A stretch of 7,745 bases of DNA from Sphingomonadales bacterium (lineage in GTDB: Bacteria; Pseudomonadota; Alphaproteobacteria; Sphingomonadales; Sphingomonadaceae): contig JAAFIT010000101.1 of assembly GCA_013298745.1 (NCBI GenBank), positions 1 through 7,745 of the forward strand, written 5' to 3'. A program made the position numbers and the translations under genes. The notes under the pieces were generated by a model. That model was not told where the DNA came from, searched no databases, and saw only the letters and a list, made by a program, of their open reading frames with translations. This document shows positions 1 through 4,832 of the stretch, piece after piece; positions within the stretch are counted from its first letter, which is position 1, and each line of letters opens with the position of its first letter.

Positions 1-75
1 CCGAAGCCCGACACCTTCAATATAGGCGCTTTCGCCACCGCTGCAAGGCTGATTGGCTTTCTGGATTTTGACTGA
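1..75 (+). CDS. possible C-terminal tail of an unidentified protein (partial, runs off the left edge)
   Basis: Reading frame 1 is open from the window edge for 24 codons and stops at a TGA (73-75). The peptide ends in GFLDFD. I do not recognise the family. It does not resemble the SAICAR synthetase (PurC) C terminus that often precedes purS. A large hairpin begins 2 nt after the stop, which fits the 3' end of a plus-strand gene. However, minus-strand frames across this short piece are also open, so the strand is not certain. The sequence left of the window would settle it. Confidence 0.35.
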   Translation, partial: PKPDTFNIGAFATAARLIGFLDFD

Positions 76-77
76 CC

Positions 78-159
78 CGGCACCAGCCCGCTCCCCCGCC
101 CGGCCACCCACAGAGTACACTGGCGCTGGGTGGCCGGGCGGGGGAGTGGGCTGGTGCCG
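78..159. repeat. 33-bp near-perfect GC-rich inverted repeat (REP-like intergenic palindrome)
   Basis: The arms at 78-110 and 127-159 are complementary over 33 bp, with one exception: G90 faces T147, a G-U wobble in RNA. A 16-nt loop (111-126) separates them. The arms are mostly G and C, with runs of C on the left and G on the right. No T-run follows on the plus strand, so it is not a standard intrinsic terminator, although it starts 2 nt after an upstream stop codon. It may be an interspersed palindromic element, a folded mRNA 3' end or a transcript-stabilising stem. The structure is directly visible; the role is inferred. Confidence 0.85.
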
Positions 160-189
160 CCAACAGGCTCCTGCTTGCCCTTCGCCCGT

Positions 190-207
190 GCTGCCCGTAA
201 AGGCAGC
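190..207 (+). promoter_or_regulatory. small hairpin covering the purS ribosome binding site
   Basis: GCTGCC (190-195) and GGCAGC (202-207) form a 6-bp stem with a 6-nt loop. The only Shine-Dalgarno-like bases before purS, AAAGG at 199-203, lie in the loop and the right arm, 7 nt before the ATG at 211. Folding could partly hide the ribosome binding site. Whether this regulates purS is inference. Confidence 0.4.
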
Positions 208-210
208 GGC

Positions 211-441
211 ATGAAAGCCCGTGTCACCATCACCCTCAAACCCGGCGTGCTCGATCCGCAGGGTCGCGCCATCCAGAACGCCCTTGGCGGCCTGGGCTTT
301 GCCGGTGTCGCCGGCGTGCGACAGGGCAAGGTGATCGAACTCGATCTTGCCGATGGCACGCCTGAAAGCGCTATCGACGACATGGCGAAAAAGCTGCTCG
401 CGAACACCGTCATCGAAAACTATCGGATCGAAATCCTGTGA
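211..441 (+). CDS. purS: phosphoribosylformylglycinamidine synthase subunit PurS
   Basis: A 76-residue protein, close to the usual 80 or so of PurS. It begins [20 protein letters not shown], where the [12 protein letters not shown] stretch is the family hallmark, and continues into the small alpha/beta fold ending in ENYRIEIL. PurS is the small non-catalytic subunit that bridges PurL and PurQ in the three-part FGAM synthetase (fourth step of purine synthesis, cytoplasm). In-frame ATG130 would add 27 residues encoded partly by the hairpin at 78-159 and unlike the family, so ATG211 is preferred; weak AAAGG at 199-203 precedes it. The stop TGA overlaps the GTG start of purQ, giving translational coupling and equal subunit supply. 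Confidence 0.95.
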   Translation: MKARVTITLKPGVLDPQGRAIQNALGGLGFAGVAGVRQGKVIELDLADGTPESAIDDMAKKLLANTVIENYRIEIL

Positions 442-1103
442 AATCGGCGGTCGTCGTCTTTCCGGGAAGCAACTGCGACCGGGACCTGGCGGTGGCGATC
501 GAAACCATCACCGGCACTGCGCCGGTGATGGTGTGGCATCGCGATGCCACCCTGCCCGATGGCCTTGACCTGATCGCGCTGCCCGGCGGCTTTTCCTATG
601 GCGATTATCTCCGCTCCGGCGCCATGAGCGCCCGCTCACCGGTCATGCAGGCGGTGATCGCCGCCGCCGGCCAGGGCCGCGCGGTTCTGGGCGTCTGCAA
701 CGGCTTTCAGGTGCTCACCGAAGCCGGGCTATTGCCGGGCGCCTTGATGCGCAACGCCGGCCTCGATTTCGTCTGCCGCGATGTGCGGCTGACGGTGGAA
801 AACAGCCAGACGATGTTCACCAGCCGCTATGACGCCGGCGAGACGGTGACGATCCCGGTCGCGCATCACGACGGCAATTATGTCGCCGATGCCGACACGC
901 TCGACCGGCTGGAAGGCGAAGGCCGGGTGGTCTTCCGCTATGCCGAGGCCGTCAATGGCTCGGCACGCGACATTGCCGGTATCGTCAATGCGCAGGGCAA
1001 TGTGCTGGGCCTGATGCCGCACCCCGAACGACTGATCGAAGCAGAACTCGGCGGCACCGATGGCCGGCGGATGTTCGAAGCGCTGCAAGCCGCACTCGGC
1101 TAA
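438..1103 (+). CDS. purQ: phosphoribosylformylglycinamidine synthase, glutamine amidotransferase subunit PurQ
   Basis: A 221-residue class I glutamine amidotransferase that releases ammonia from glutamine for PurL to make FGAM from FGAR in purine synthesis. The N terminus has the PurQ motif FPGSNCDRD (8-16), followed by the oxyanion-loop region [15 protein letters not shown] (48-62). The nucleophile is Cys87 in GVCNGFQ, and the catalytic pair is His195 and Glu197 in MPHPER. Length matches the bacterial three-subunit type. The GTG start at 438 overlaps the purS stop by 4 nt (GTGA). The large subunit gene purL is not next to it. Instead its TAA stop (1101-1103) overlaps the TAG stop of a gene on the other strand, with no room for a terminator. 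Confidence 0.98.
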   Translation: MKSAVVVFPGSNCDRDLAVAIETITGTAPVMVWHRDATLPDGLDLIALPGGFSYGDYLRSGAMSARSPVMQAVIAAAGQGRAVLGVCNGFQVLTEAGLLPGALMRNAGLDFVCRDVRLTVENSQTMFTSRYDAGETVTIPVAHHDGNYVADADTLDRLEGEGRVVFRYAEAVNGSARDIAGIVNAQGNVLGLMPHPERLIEAELGGTDGRRMFEALQAALG

Positions 1104-1417
1104 CGACGCGACAGCACCTGCGTCCAGGCCGCCATCGCCGTGATGAGCGTCGGCCAGAGCATCGTATTCCACATATCGTGCCAGTTGGCGGCAAGGATCT
1201 GTGGTGCCCCGCCTCGCGCCATATCCAGAATGTCCCATGCTTCGCCAAGGGCCGCGACCGCCAGCGCGGCCAGCCAGGGTCGGCCGCCGCGGATCGGCCA
1301 ACGCAAGATCAATCCCGAAAGGAAAAACACCGCGAGACCGATATGAATGTGCAGCGCATCCTTATCGAGGTCGGTAACGCCCATCACCACCAGCTTGGCG
1401 TCCTGCAGCGCCGACAT
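1100..1417 (-). CDS. small membrane protein of unknown function, coupled to the queuosine-precursor transporter
   Basis: A 105-residue hydrophobic protein with probable membrane segments at about 22-39, 46-62 and 84-101. I do not recognise a named family. Visible charged or aromatic motifs are LHIHIGL (22-28), GEAWDILD (58-65) and WHDMWNT (78-84). The layout of a histidine near helix 1, a Glu/Asp motif after helix 2 and a D-x2-N motif before the last helix loosely recalls VanZ-like proteins, but this is only a guess. The start is chosen because ATG1417-1415 overlaps the TGA stop of the transporter gene (TGATG), a standard reinitiation signal; frame upstream of this is just the transporter gene read out of frame. 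Its stop overlaps purQ tail to tail by 4 nt. The coupling suggests a shared transcript and perhaps a shared task. Confidence 0.75.
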   Translation of the reverse strand: MSALQDAKLVVMGVTDLDKDALHIHIGLAVFFLSGLILRWPIRGGRPWLAALAVAALGEAWDILDMARGGAPQILAANWHDMWNTMLWPTLITAMAAWTQVLSRR

Positions 1418-2154
1418 CAGACACTGGCCTTGAACGGCGTGAAGTCGGTCTTGGTATCGAACACATCCAGACCTTCGGCGTGCTTGAACCATGCGATGAC
1501 CCGGTAGGTGACCGGCGTCAGGACAACCTCCCACAACACTTTCAGCAAATAGTTGGTGACGAGCACTGTGAAGACGAGGCTCGTCTCCCAAACGCCCAGA
1601 AACGCGAGCGGGTAGAAGATCAGACTATCGACGCCCTGCCCGACGACTGTCGAGCCGATGGTGCGCGTCCACAGATGCTTGCCGTCCGTCAGCACCTTCA
1701 TCCGCGCCAGCACAAAGGCATTGGCCATTTCGCCGGCCCAGAACGCCAGGATCGACGCGAGAAAGATCCGCGGCACCTGGCCGAACACCTCGGCCAGCGC
1801 CGCCTGACCGCGCCAATCGGGCGATGGCGGCAGGCTGACCACGACCCAGGACATGCCGGCGGCAAACACCGACGCGGCAAAGCCCACCCAGACAACACGA
1901 CGTGCGCGGGCAAAGCCATAAACCTCGGTCAGCACATCGCCGAGCACATAGCCCAGCGGGAAGAACAATATGCCGGCGCCGAACGTCACCGTGCCGAACA
2001 CCGGCACCGTCACCTGCGCCGGCTTGCCCGCCCCGATCAGGTTCGAACAGATGAGGATGACGGCGAAGGCCGCCATGGCAAAATCATAATATTTGAGGGT
2101 ACGGCCGTGCAGCGCTTCAGCTTCGACGGCGACGATCTTTGGTGCGGCTTCCAT
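1417..2154 (-). CDS. yhhQ: queuosine precursor transporter, VUT/YhhQ family
   Basis: A 245-residue inner-membrane protein with about six hydrophobic segments (roughly 25-41, 52-72, 86-106, 127-149, 171-188 and 192-215). Family features are FPLGYVLGDVLTEVYG (65-80) followed by ARARRVVWVG, the GEMANAFVLARMK stretch (141-153), RTIGSTVVGQGVDSLIF (164-180) and the C-terminal segment with K205, P214 and E227. VUT/YhhQ proteins import preQ0 or preQ1, precursors of the tRNA base queuosine; this is known for the E. coli member and inferred here. The ATG at 2154 has AAGGT about 8 nt upstream. No promoter is obvious in the 153 bp separating it from dnaA, most of which is a palindrome. The downstream small membrane gene is coupled through a TGATG overlap. 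Confidence 0.92.
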   Translation of the reverse strand: MEAAPKIVAVEAEALHGRTLKYYDFAMAAFAVILICSNLIGAGKPAQVTVPVFGTVTFGAGILFFPLGYVLGDVLTEVYGFARARRVVWVGFAASVFAAGMSWVVVSLPPSPDWRGQAALAEVFGQVPRIFLASILAFWAGEMANAFVLARMKVLTDGKHLWTRTIGSTVVGQGVDSLIFYPLAFLGVWETSLVFTVLVTNYLLKVLWEVVLTPVTYRVIAWFKHAEGLDVFDTKTDFTPFKASV

Positions 2155-2180
2155 GGCCGCGACCTTAGATGGGGCAGGCG

Positions 2181-2285
2181 AAAAGAAAAGGGGCCTCCGG
2201 CGGCTGGGGCCATTGGCCCCAGACCCCAGATAGCGAACGGTCGTTAGTCGGGGTCTGGGGCCTGAGGCCCCAGCCGCCGGAGGCC
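2181..2285 (-). terminator. probable intrinsic terminator of dnaA
   Basis: Read on the minus strand, the large palindrome begins 22 nt after the dnaA stop and is followed at once by CCCCTTTTCTTTTC (2194-2181), a T-rich tract. No T-run follows on the plus-strand side. It therefore points away from dnaA and would separate dnaA from the transporter gene, whose start lies only 27 nt beyond the tract. The stem is far longer than needed, so termination may be a secondary use of a repeat element. Confidence 0.5.
2192..2285. repeat. 36-bp inverted repeat with a nested hairpin in each arm (cloverleaf-like palindrome)
   Basis: Arms 2192-2227 and 2250-2285 are complementary at 33 of 36 positions, with a 22-nt centre (2228-2249). 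The three mismatches sit together at 2212-2214 and 2263-2265. Each group is the loop of a smaller hairpin inside its arm: TGGGGCC-ATT-GGCCCCA (2205-2221) and TGGGGCC-TGA-GGCCCCA (2256-2272). The element can therefore fold as one long stem or as two separate hairpins. Such GC-rich palindromes between genes look like interspersed REP-type elements of this lineage, which I infer rather than know. Confidence 0.9.
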
Positions 2286-2306
2286 TTACACCGACCGCCG
2301 GAGGCC
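2274..2306. repeat. 12-bp direct repeat CCGCCGGAGGCC, a partial extra copy of the palindrome end
   Basis: CCGCCGGAGGCC occurs at 2274-2285 (outer end of the right arm of the large palindrome) and again at 2295-2306, 21 nt apart and ending just before the dnaA stop at 2308-2310. With the reverse complement at 2192-2203 there are three copies. The extra copy looks like a remnant of duplication or insertion of the palindrome next to dnaA. Confidence 0.7.
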
Positions 2307-2307
2307 C

Positions 2308-3744
2308 TTACGCGTCGAGCAACCGTGTCAGCCGCACCACATCGGCATCGATCTCGCGATCCGACGCGCGCAGTTCCTCGATGCGCTTGACGGCGTGCAT
2401 GACGGTGGTGTGGTCGCGCCCGCCGAACCGCCGGCCGATTTCGGGGAGCGAGCGCGGGGTGAGCTTCTTGGCGAGGTACATCGCCACCTGGCGCGGCCGG
2501 GCGACTTCGCGGGCGCGGCGGGCGGACATGAGGTCCGACAGCTTCAGATGGTAATGCTCGGCGACCTTGCGCTGGATCTCGTCGATCGTCAGCTTCTTTT
2601 CATGCGCGCGCAGCAGGTCGGCGAGCGTTTCGCGGGTGAATTCGAGCGTGACGGGGGCGTTGACCAAAGCCGCATAGGCGATGACTCGGTTGAGCGCGCC
2701 TTCGAGCTCGCGGACATTGGCGGTGATCTTGCGCGCCAGAAACTCGATCACTTCGGCCGGAACCGCGATGTTCTGCGGCATCCCCGCCAGCTTGGCGTGG
2801 AGGATGTTGAGGCGCAGCTCGTAATCGGCCGGGTTGATGTCGGCGACAAGGCCCCAGGCCATGCGCGACAGGATGCGTTCCTGAATGCCTTCGAGGTTCT
2901 GCGGGCTGCGATCGGCGGTGATGACGAGGCGCTTTCCGGCGCTGATGATCTCGTTCATCGTGTGGAAGAACTCTTCCTGTGTCGATTCCTTGCCTGCGAT
3001 GAACTGGACATCGTCGATCATCAACAGATCGACGGCGCGCAGCTTCTGCTTGAAGGCGATGGTGTCCTTGGCACGCAAGGCGGCAAGAAACTCGACCATG
3101 AAACGCTCGGCCGACATGTACGTCACCTTGGCACCGGGTTGGCGCGCCAGGAACGCGTTGCCGATGGCGTGCATCAGATGGGTTTTGCCAAGGCCCGTGG
3201 TGCCGTGGAGGAACAGCGGGTTGAAGCCGACCGGGCCCGGCTCGGCAACGGCGAGGGCGGCGTTGTAGGCGAGCTCGTTCGACTTGCCGACGATGAAATT
3301 GTCAAAGCTGTAGCGGCTTTCGACCGGCAGCGGAGCGACCGGTGCCGCCACAGCCGGCGCAGCGTCGCCAGCAACAGACGGGTGCACCGCGCCTGATTGC
3401 ACATTGATGACGACATGGCGCGTGCCGGGGCGCTGTGCTGCCCAATGCTGACGCAAGGCCTCGGCATAATGGCTGCCGACCCAATCGGCGACAAAGGCGC
3501 TTGGCGCCGCGAGTCGCACGCGATCAGAATCGGCGCCAACAAGGACCAGCGGCGCCAGCCAGGCATCGAAATGATGATCACCCGATTCGGCGCGCAGTGC
3601 CGCGCGGACGCGCGCCCAAGCCACGGCGTCGGCATCGCTGCTGCGGGCCGGCGCGGCCCATCCGACGGTGCGGACGCCAGCGCCCGAGGTGCCAGCAGCA
3701 GAGTTGACTGGGGCATCAAGCGGCACGGACGGATTGGTGGTCAT
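2308..3744 (-). CDS. dnaA: chromosomal replication initiator protein DnaA
   Basis: A 478-residue AAA+ ATPase that binds DnaA boxes at oriC, melts the origin and loads the helicase. Domain I lies at about 38-105, a short Ala/Pro-rich domain II linker at about 118-142, and the AAA+ core begins at [16 protein letters not shown] (145-160). Walker A is GTTGLGKTH (181-189), Walker [10 protein letters not shown] (240-248), and the arginine-finger segment is [20 protein letters not shown] (286-305). The C-terminal DNA-binding domain carries the signature [15 protein letters not shown] (441-455). The frame stays open upstream to a GTG at 3879, but the extra 45 residues are Arg/Ser-rich and unlike DnaA, and that stretch overlaps inverted repeats, so ATG3744 is preferred. 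No strong ribosome binding site precedes it. About 37 residues precede domain I, longer than in many homologues. Confidence 0.97.
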   Translation of the reverse strand: MTTNPSVPLDAPVNSAAGTSGAGVRTVGWAAPARSSDADAVAWARVRAALRAESGDHHFDAWLAPLVLVGADSDRVRLAAPSAFVADWVGSHYAEALRQHWAAQRPGTRHVVINVQSGAVHPSVAGDAAPAVAAPVAPLPVESRYSFDNFIVGKSNELAYNAALAVAEPGPVGFNPLFLHGTTGLGKTHLMHAIGNAFLARQPGAKVTYMSAERFMVEFLAALRAKDTIAFKQKLRAVDLLMIDDVQFIAGKESTQEEFFHTMNEIISAGKRLVITADRSPQNLEGIQERILSRMAWGLVADINPADYELRLNILHAKLAGMPQNIAVPAEVIEFLARKITANVRELEGALNRVIAYAALVNAPVTLEFTRETLADLLRAHEKKLTIDEIQRKVAEHYHLKLSDLMSARRAREVARPRQVAMYLAKKLTPRSLPEIGRRFGGRDHTTVMHAVKRIEELRASDREIDADVVRLTRLLDA

Positions 3745-3875
3745 TTGTGGTGTTGCGGGAACCGCCAAAACCGACACGCTTGTCACCCTCCCCGAAATCC
3801 GGCTTTGAACCGTCTTGACCCGTCGCCCCCTGCCCGAAGCGCCGCCGTTTTGACCCCGTTTCGCCAAGGCAAAGC

Positions 3876-3935
3876 TCACCCGGCACGGGGAAACCCCATG
3901 TCAAAATGAACAATGCGCATGACCGTGCCGGGTGA
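3876..3935. promoter_or_regulatory. 13-bp perfect inverted repeat upstream of dnaA
   Basis: TCACCCGGCACGG (3876-3888) is exactly repeated in inverted form at 3923-3935, with a 34-nt spacer. The spacer contains a smaller GGGG-AAA-CCCC hairpin (3887-3897, overlapping the left arm by 2 nt), a minus-strand TTGACA (3904-3899) and the 8-bp palindrome ATGCGCAT (3913-3920). The inner edge is about 130 nt before the dnaA start. It could be a two-site operator with a looped spacer or a hairpin in the dnaA leader RNA. The repeat is certain; the role is inferred. Confidence 0.6.
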
Positions 3936-3950
3936 CGCGGAAACCGCGTC
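3934..3950. repeat. 7-bp hairpin GACGCGG-AAA-CCGCGTC
   Basis: A perfect 7-bp stem with a 3-nt loop directly abuts, and overlaps by 2 nt, the outer end of the 13-bp inverted repeat. Its AAA loop between G and C runs matches the GGGG-AAA-CCCC hairpin 47 nt away, so the two may be related. It would lie in the dnaA leader if transcription starts further upstream. Confidence 0.5.
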
Positions 3951-3972
3951 GGCAGCGCGAGACAGACGCTGA

Positions 3973-4001
3973 ATTAAGCAAGCAAGCCTGCCACAGGCAA
4001 G
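3973..4001 (-). promoter_or_regulatory. dnaA: candidate dnaA promoter (weak match)
   Basis: On the minus strand, CTTGCC (4001-3996), a 17-nt spacer and CTTAAT (3978-3973) form a weak sigma-70-like pair in the least GC-rich part of the region. CTTAAT matches TATAAT at four of six positions. The spacer includes three tandem AAGC units (read on plus, 3976-3987) and the short hairpin GCCTG-CCA-CAGGC (3986-3998). A start here would give a leader of about 220 nt carrying the 13-bp inverted repeat and the GACGCGG hairpin. Confidence 0.25.
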
Positions 4002-4010
4002 CGACACATT

Positions 4011-4040
4011 TGTCATTAACGGCAAATAATTCCGTTGACA
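4011..4040. promoter_or_regulatory. inverted repeat around an AT-rich loop, dnaA upstream region
   Basis: AACGG (4018-4022) pairs with CCGTT (4032-4036) across a 9-nt AT-rich loop. TGTC (4011-4014) then pairs with GACA (4037-4040) after a 3-nt bulge, giving 9 pairs. It lies just upstream of the candidate dnaA promoter and may be a regulator site. No specific regulator can be named. Confidence 0.35.
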
Positions 4041-4170
4041 CGGAGTTGGGCCAATTCGCCGGGCCACACGACCAAGACGCTGATTTTTCGTGACAATCAT
4101 ATGACGAAGCGATGACAGTGCTCCCGCCGAAACGAAGTAACCCGCTCTAAATCCATGATATTTATTCCGC

Positions 4171-4322
4171 GATTCGGTGCGCGATTCGCGCGGTCGGCGG
4201 CGACTCCCGCGCTGCGGACACAGCAATTCCTGATCGATCAGCGGTCGATCAAGGCGTCACGGCGGCGAAACATTGCCGGTCCGGCACCGCGACTCGCAGC
4301 AACCAACAGCGCGTGTCGATTC
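4171..4322. promoter_or_regulatory. cluster of five GANTC (CcrM) methylation sites upstream of dnaA
   Basis: GANTC occurs at 4171-4175, 4183-4187, 4202-4206, 4291-4295 and 4318-4322. A 10-nt repeat CGATTCGCGC includes two of them (4182-4191 and 4317-4326), and both sit at hairpin centres: GCGCG-ATT-CGCGC (4179-4191) and a 7-bp stem at 4307-4328. In alphaproteobacteria CcrM methylates GANTC, and in Caulobacter methylation state affects dnaA transcription. The sites are visible; their role here is inferred by analogy. Confidence 0.5.
4230..4251. promoter_or_regulatory. 12-bp palindrome CTGATCGATCAG with a repeated half-site
   Basis: CTGATCGATCAG (4230-4241) is a perfect palindrome. Its TCGATCA half (4234-4240) recurs at 4245-4251, 11 bp further along, about one helical turn, so both would face the same side of DNA. 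This is the geometry of a dimeric regulator site with an extra half-site. No regulator is identified. Confidence 0.35.
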
Positions 4323-4328
4323 GCGCTG
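4274..4328. repeat. two short inverted repeats: TGCCGG-T-CCGGCA and CAGCGCG-8 nt-CGCGCTG
   Basis: TGCCGG (4274-4279), T, CCGGCA (4281-4286) is a 13-bp odd palindrome. CAGCGCG (4307-4313) pairs with CGCGCTG (4322-4328) across an 8-nt loop that contains a GANTC site. Together with the hairpin at 4362-4389 they form a row of three stems on one strand, which would suit either protein sites or a folded RNA. Confidence 0.45.
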
Positions 4329-4361
4329 CTATGCTTGGTCCCAATCCCAACAGGACACAGC

Positions 4362-4399
4362 AAGGGGCGCCACTTGCGTAGCGCCCCTTAACGATTTTT
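4362..4399 (+). terminator. terminator-like hairpin between rpsT and dnaA
   Basis: AAGGGGCGC (4362-4370) and GCGCCCCTT (4381-4389) form a perfect 9-bp stem, with two further pairs inside the 10-nt loop. On the plus strand it is followed by AACGA and a TTTTT run (4395-4399). On the minus strand, where rpsT is read, the stem starts 44 nt after the rpsT stop but is followed only by TTGCTGTG, a poor U-tract. It is the best available rpsT terminator, yet the T-run favours plus-strand termination, so it may work both ways. Confidence 0.55.
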
Positions 4400-4432
4400 C
4401 AGTAGTTACGGCCAGCTAATGCCGGCCGAGCG

Positions 4433-4702
4433 TCAGGCCGGAGCCAGCGCCTTGACGCGCTTGGCGAGACGCGAAATCTTGCGCGCAACGGTGTTCTTGT
4501 GCAGCACGCCCTTCGACACACCACGCATCATTTCCGGCTGAGCCGCGGCGAGCGCTGCAGCGGCTGCAGCCTGATCACCGGCACCGATGGTCGATTCGGC
4601 CTTCTTGACGAAGGTACGGATGCGGCTAACGCGCGCCTTGTTCACCTCGGCGCGGCGAGCGTTGCGGCGAATGCGCTTTTCAGCCTGGGGCGTGTTGGCC
4701 AT
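4433..4702 (-). CDS. rpsT: 30S ribosomal protein S20
   Basis: An 89-residue, very basic protein with the S20 beginning [20 protein letters not shown] and an Arg/Lys-rich helical remainder, including an Ala-rich middle (43-54) and [20 protein letters not shown] (64-83). Length is typical for S20, which binds 16S rRNA early in assembly of the small subunit. The start is well supported: AAGGA (plus 4712-4708) lies 5 nt before the ATG. It lies downstream of mutM on the same strand with 130 bp between them. A candidate promoter in that gap suggests it has its own transcription start, as expected of a highly expressed gene. Confidence 0.98.
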   Translation of the reverse strand: MANTPQAEKRIRRNARRAEVNKARVSRIRTFVKKAESTIGAGDQAAAAAALAAAQPEMMRGVSKGVLHKNTVARKISRLAKRVKALAPA

Positions 4703-4803
4703 TGTCGTCCTTGAAACTTATCAGTGAAACTGGTCGGTTGCGTATCGATTGCCCGGGCCATGACCAGAGCGGGGCGCGAGTTACCCCGCACCGGAAGCCG
4801 AGC

Positions 4804-4832
4804 CGCATAGCCGTGCCTCACGATTCGGTCAA
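4804..4832 (-). promoter_or_regulatory. rpsT: candidate rpsT promoter
   Basis: On the minus strand TTGACC (4832-4827), a 17-nt spacer and TATGCG (4809-4804) lie directly after the mutM stop. The -35 matches TTGACA at five of six bases; the -10 keeps only TAT. The leader would be about 95 nt and would include a 6-bp GCGGGG/CCCCGC stem (4769-4774 with 4784-4789). A GANTC site (4822-4826) abuts the -35 element. Confidence 0.4.

Larger units (their letters stand above)
3745..4432. other. 688-bp gene-free region between rpsT and dnaA (dnaA control region)
   Basis: I see no convincing gene. The longest open frame (minus, 3876-4226) has an Arg/Ser-rich product with no recognisable motif and crosses several inverted repeats. 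The region holds, from dnaA outward, a 13-bp inverted repeat (3876-3935), a GACGCGG hairpin (3934-3950), an AT-richer stretch with a possible dnaA promoter (3973-4040), a GANTC cluster (4171-4322), palindromes at 4230-4241 and 4274-4286, a hairpin at 4307-4328 and a terminator-like hairpin at 4362-4399. I find no good match to the DnaA box TTATNCACA on either strand, so there is no sign that oriC is here. Confidence 0.8.

Noticed and set aside
1..75. End of purC, a common upstream neighbour of purS
   Set aside because: The peptide, ending GFLDFD, does not resemble the PurC C terminus, so no name was assigned.
130..210. Upstream in-frame ATG130 as the purS start
   Set aside because: It would encode part of the hairpin arm and add 27 residues absent from the PurS family; ATG211 gives the normal length.
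1480..2247. Plus-strand open frame (255 codons) opposite the transporter gene
   Set aside because: Its product is rich in Arg, His, Gln and Asp with no fold-like pattern; the opposite strand encodes a clear membrane transporter.
2395..3396. Long plus-strand open frame (333 codons) opposite dnaA
   Set aside because: It is the antisense shadow of dnaA in a GC-rich genome; dnaA is unmistakable on the other strand.
3876..3904. Minus-strand promoter from TTGACA at 3904-3899 as the main dnaA promoter
   Set aside because: The -10 position reads GGGTGA. The -35-like hexamer is mentioned within the inverted repeat but not called as a promoter.
4016..4030. CtrA site (TTAA-N7-TTAA)
   Set aside because: TTAA at 4016-4019 is followed after 7 nt by TAAT, which matches only two of four positions; too weak to call.
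4035..4063. Plus-strand promoter from TTGACA at 4035-4040
   Set aside because: The position 17 nt downstream reads GCCGGG and no shifted -10 is better. The TTGACA overlaps an inverted repeat and may be chance.
3876..4226. 116-codon minus-strand open frame upstream of dnaA
   Set aside because: The product is Arg/Ser-rich without recognisable motifs, there is no clear ribosome binding site, and the frame crosses the promoter-like inverted repeats.
3745..4432. oriC next to dnaA
   Set aside because: No good DnaA box (TTATNCACA) was found on either strand. The nearest candidates, such as CCTGCCACA near 3987-3995, match only about five of nine bases.
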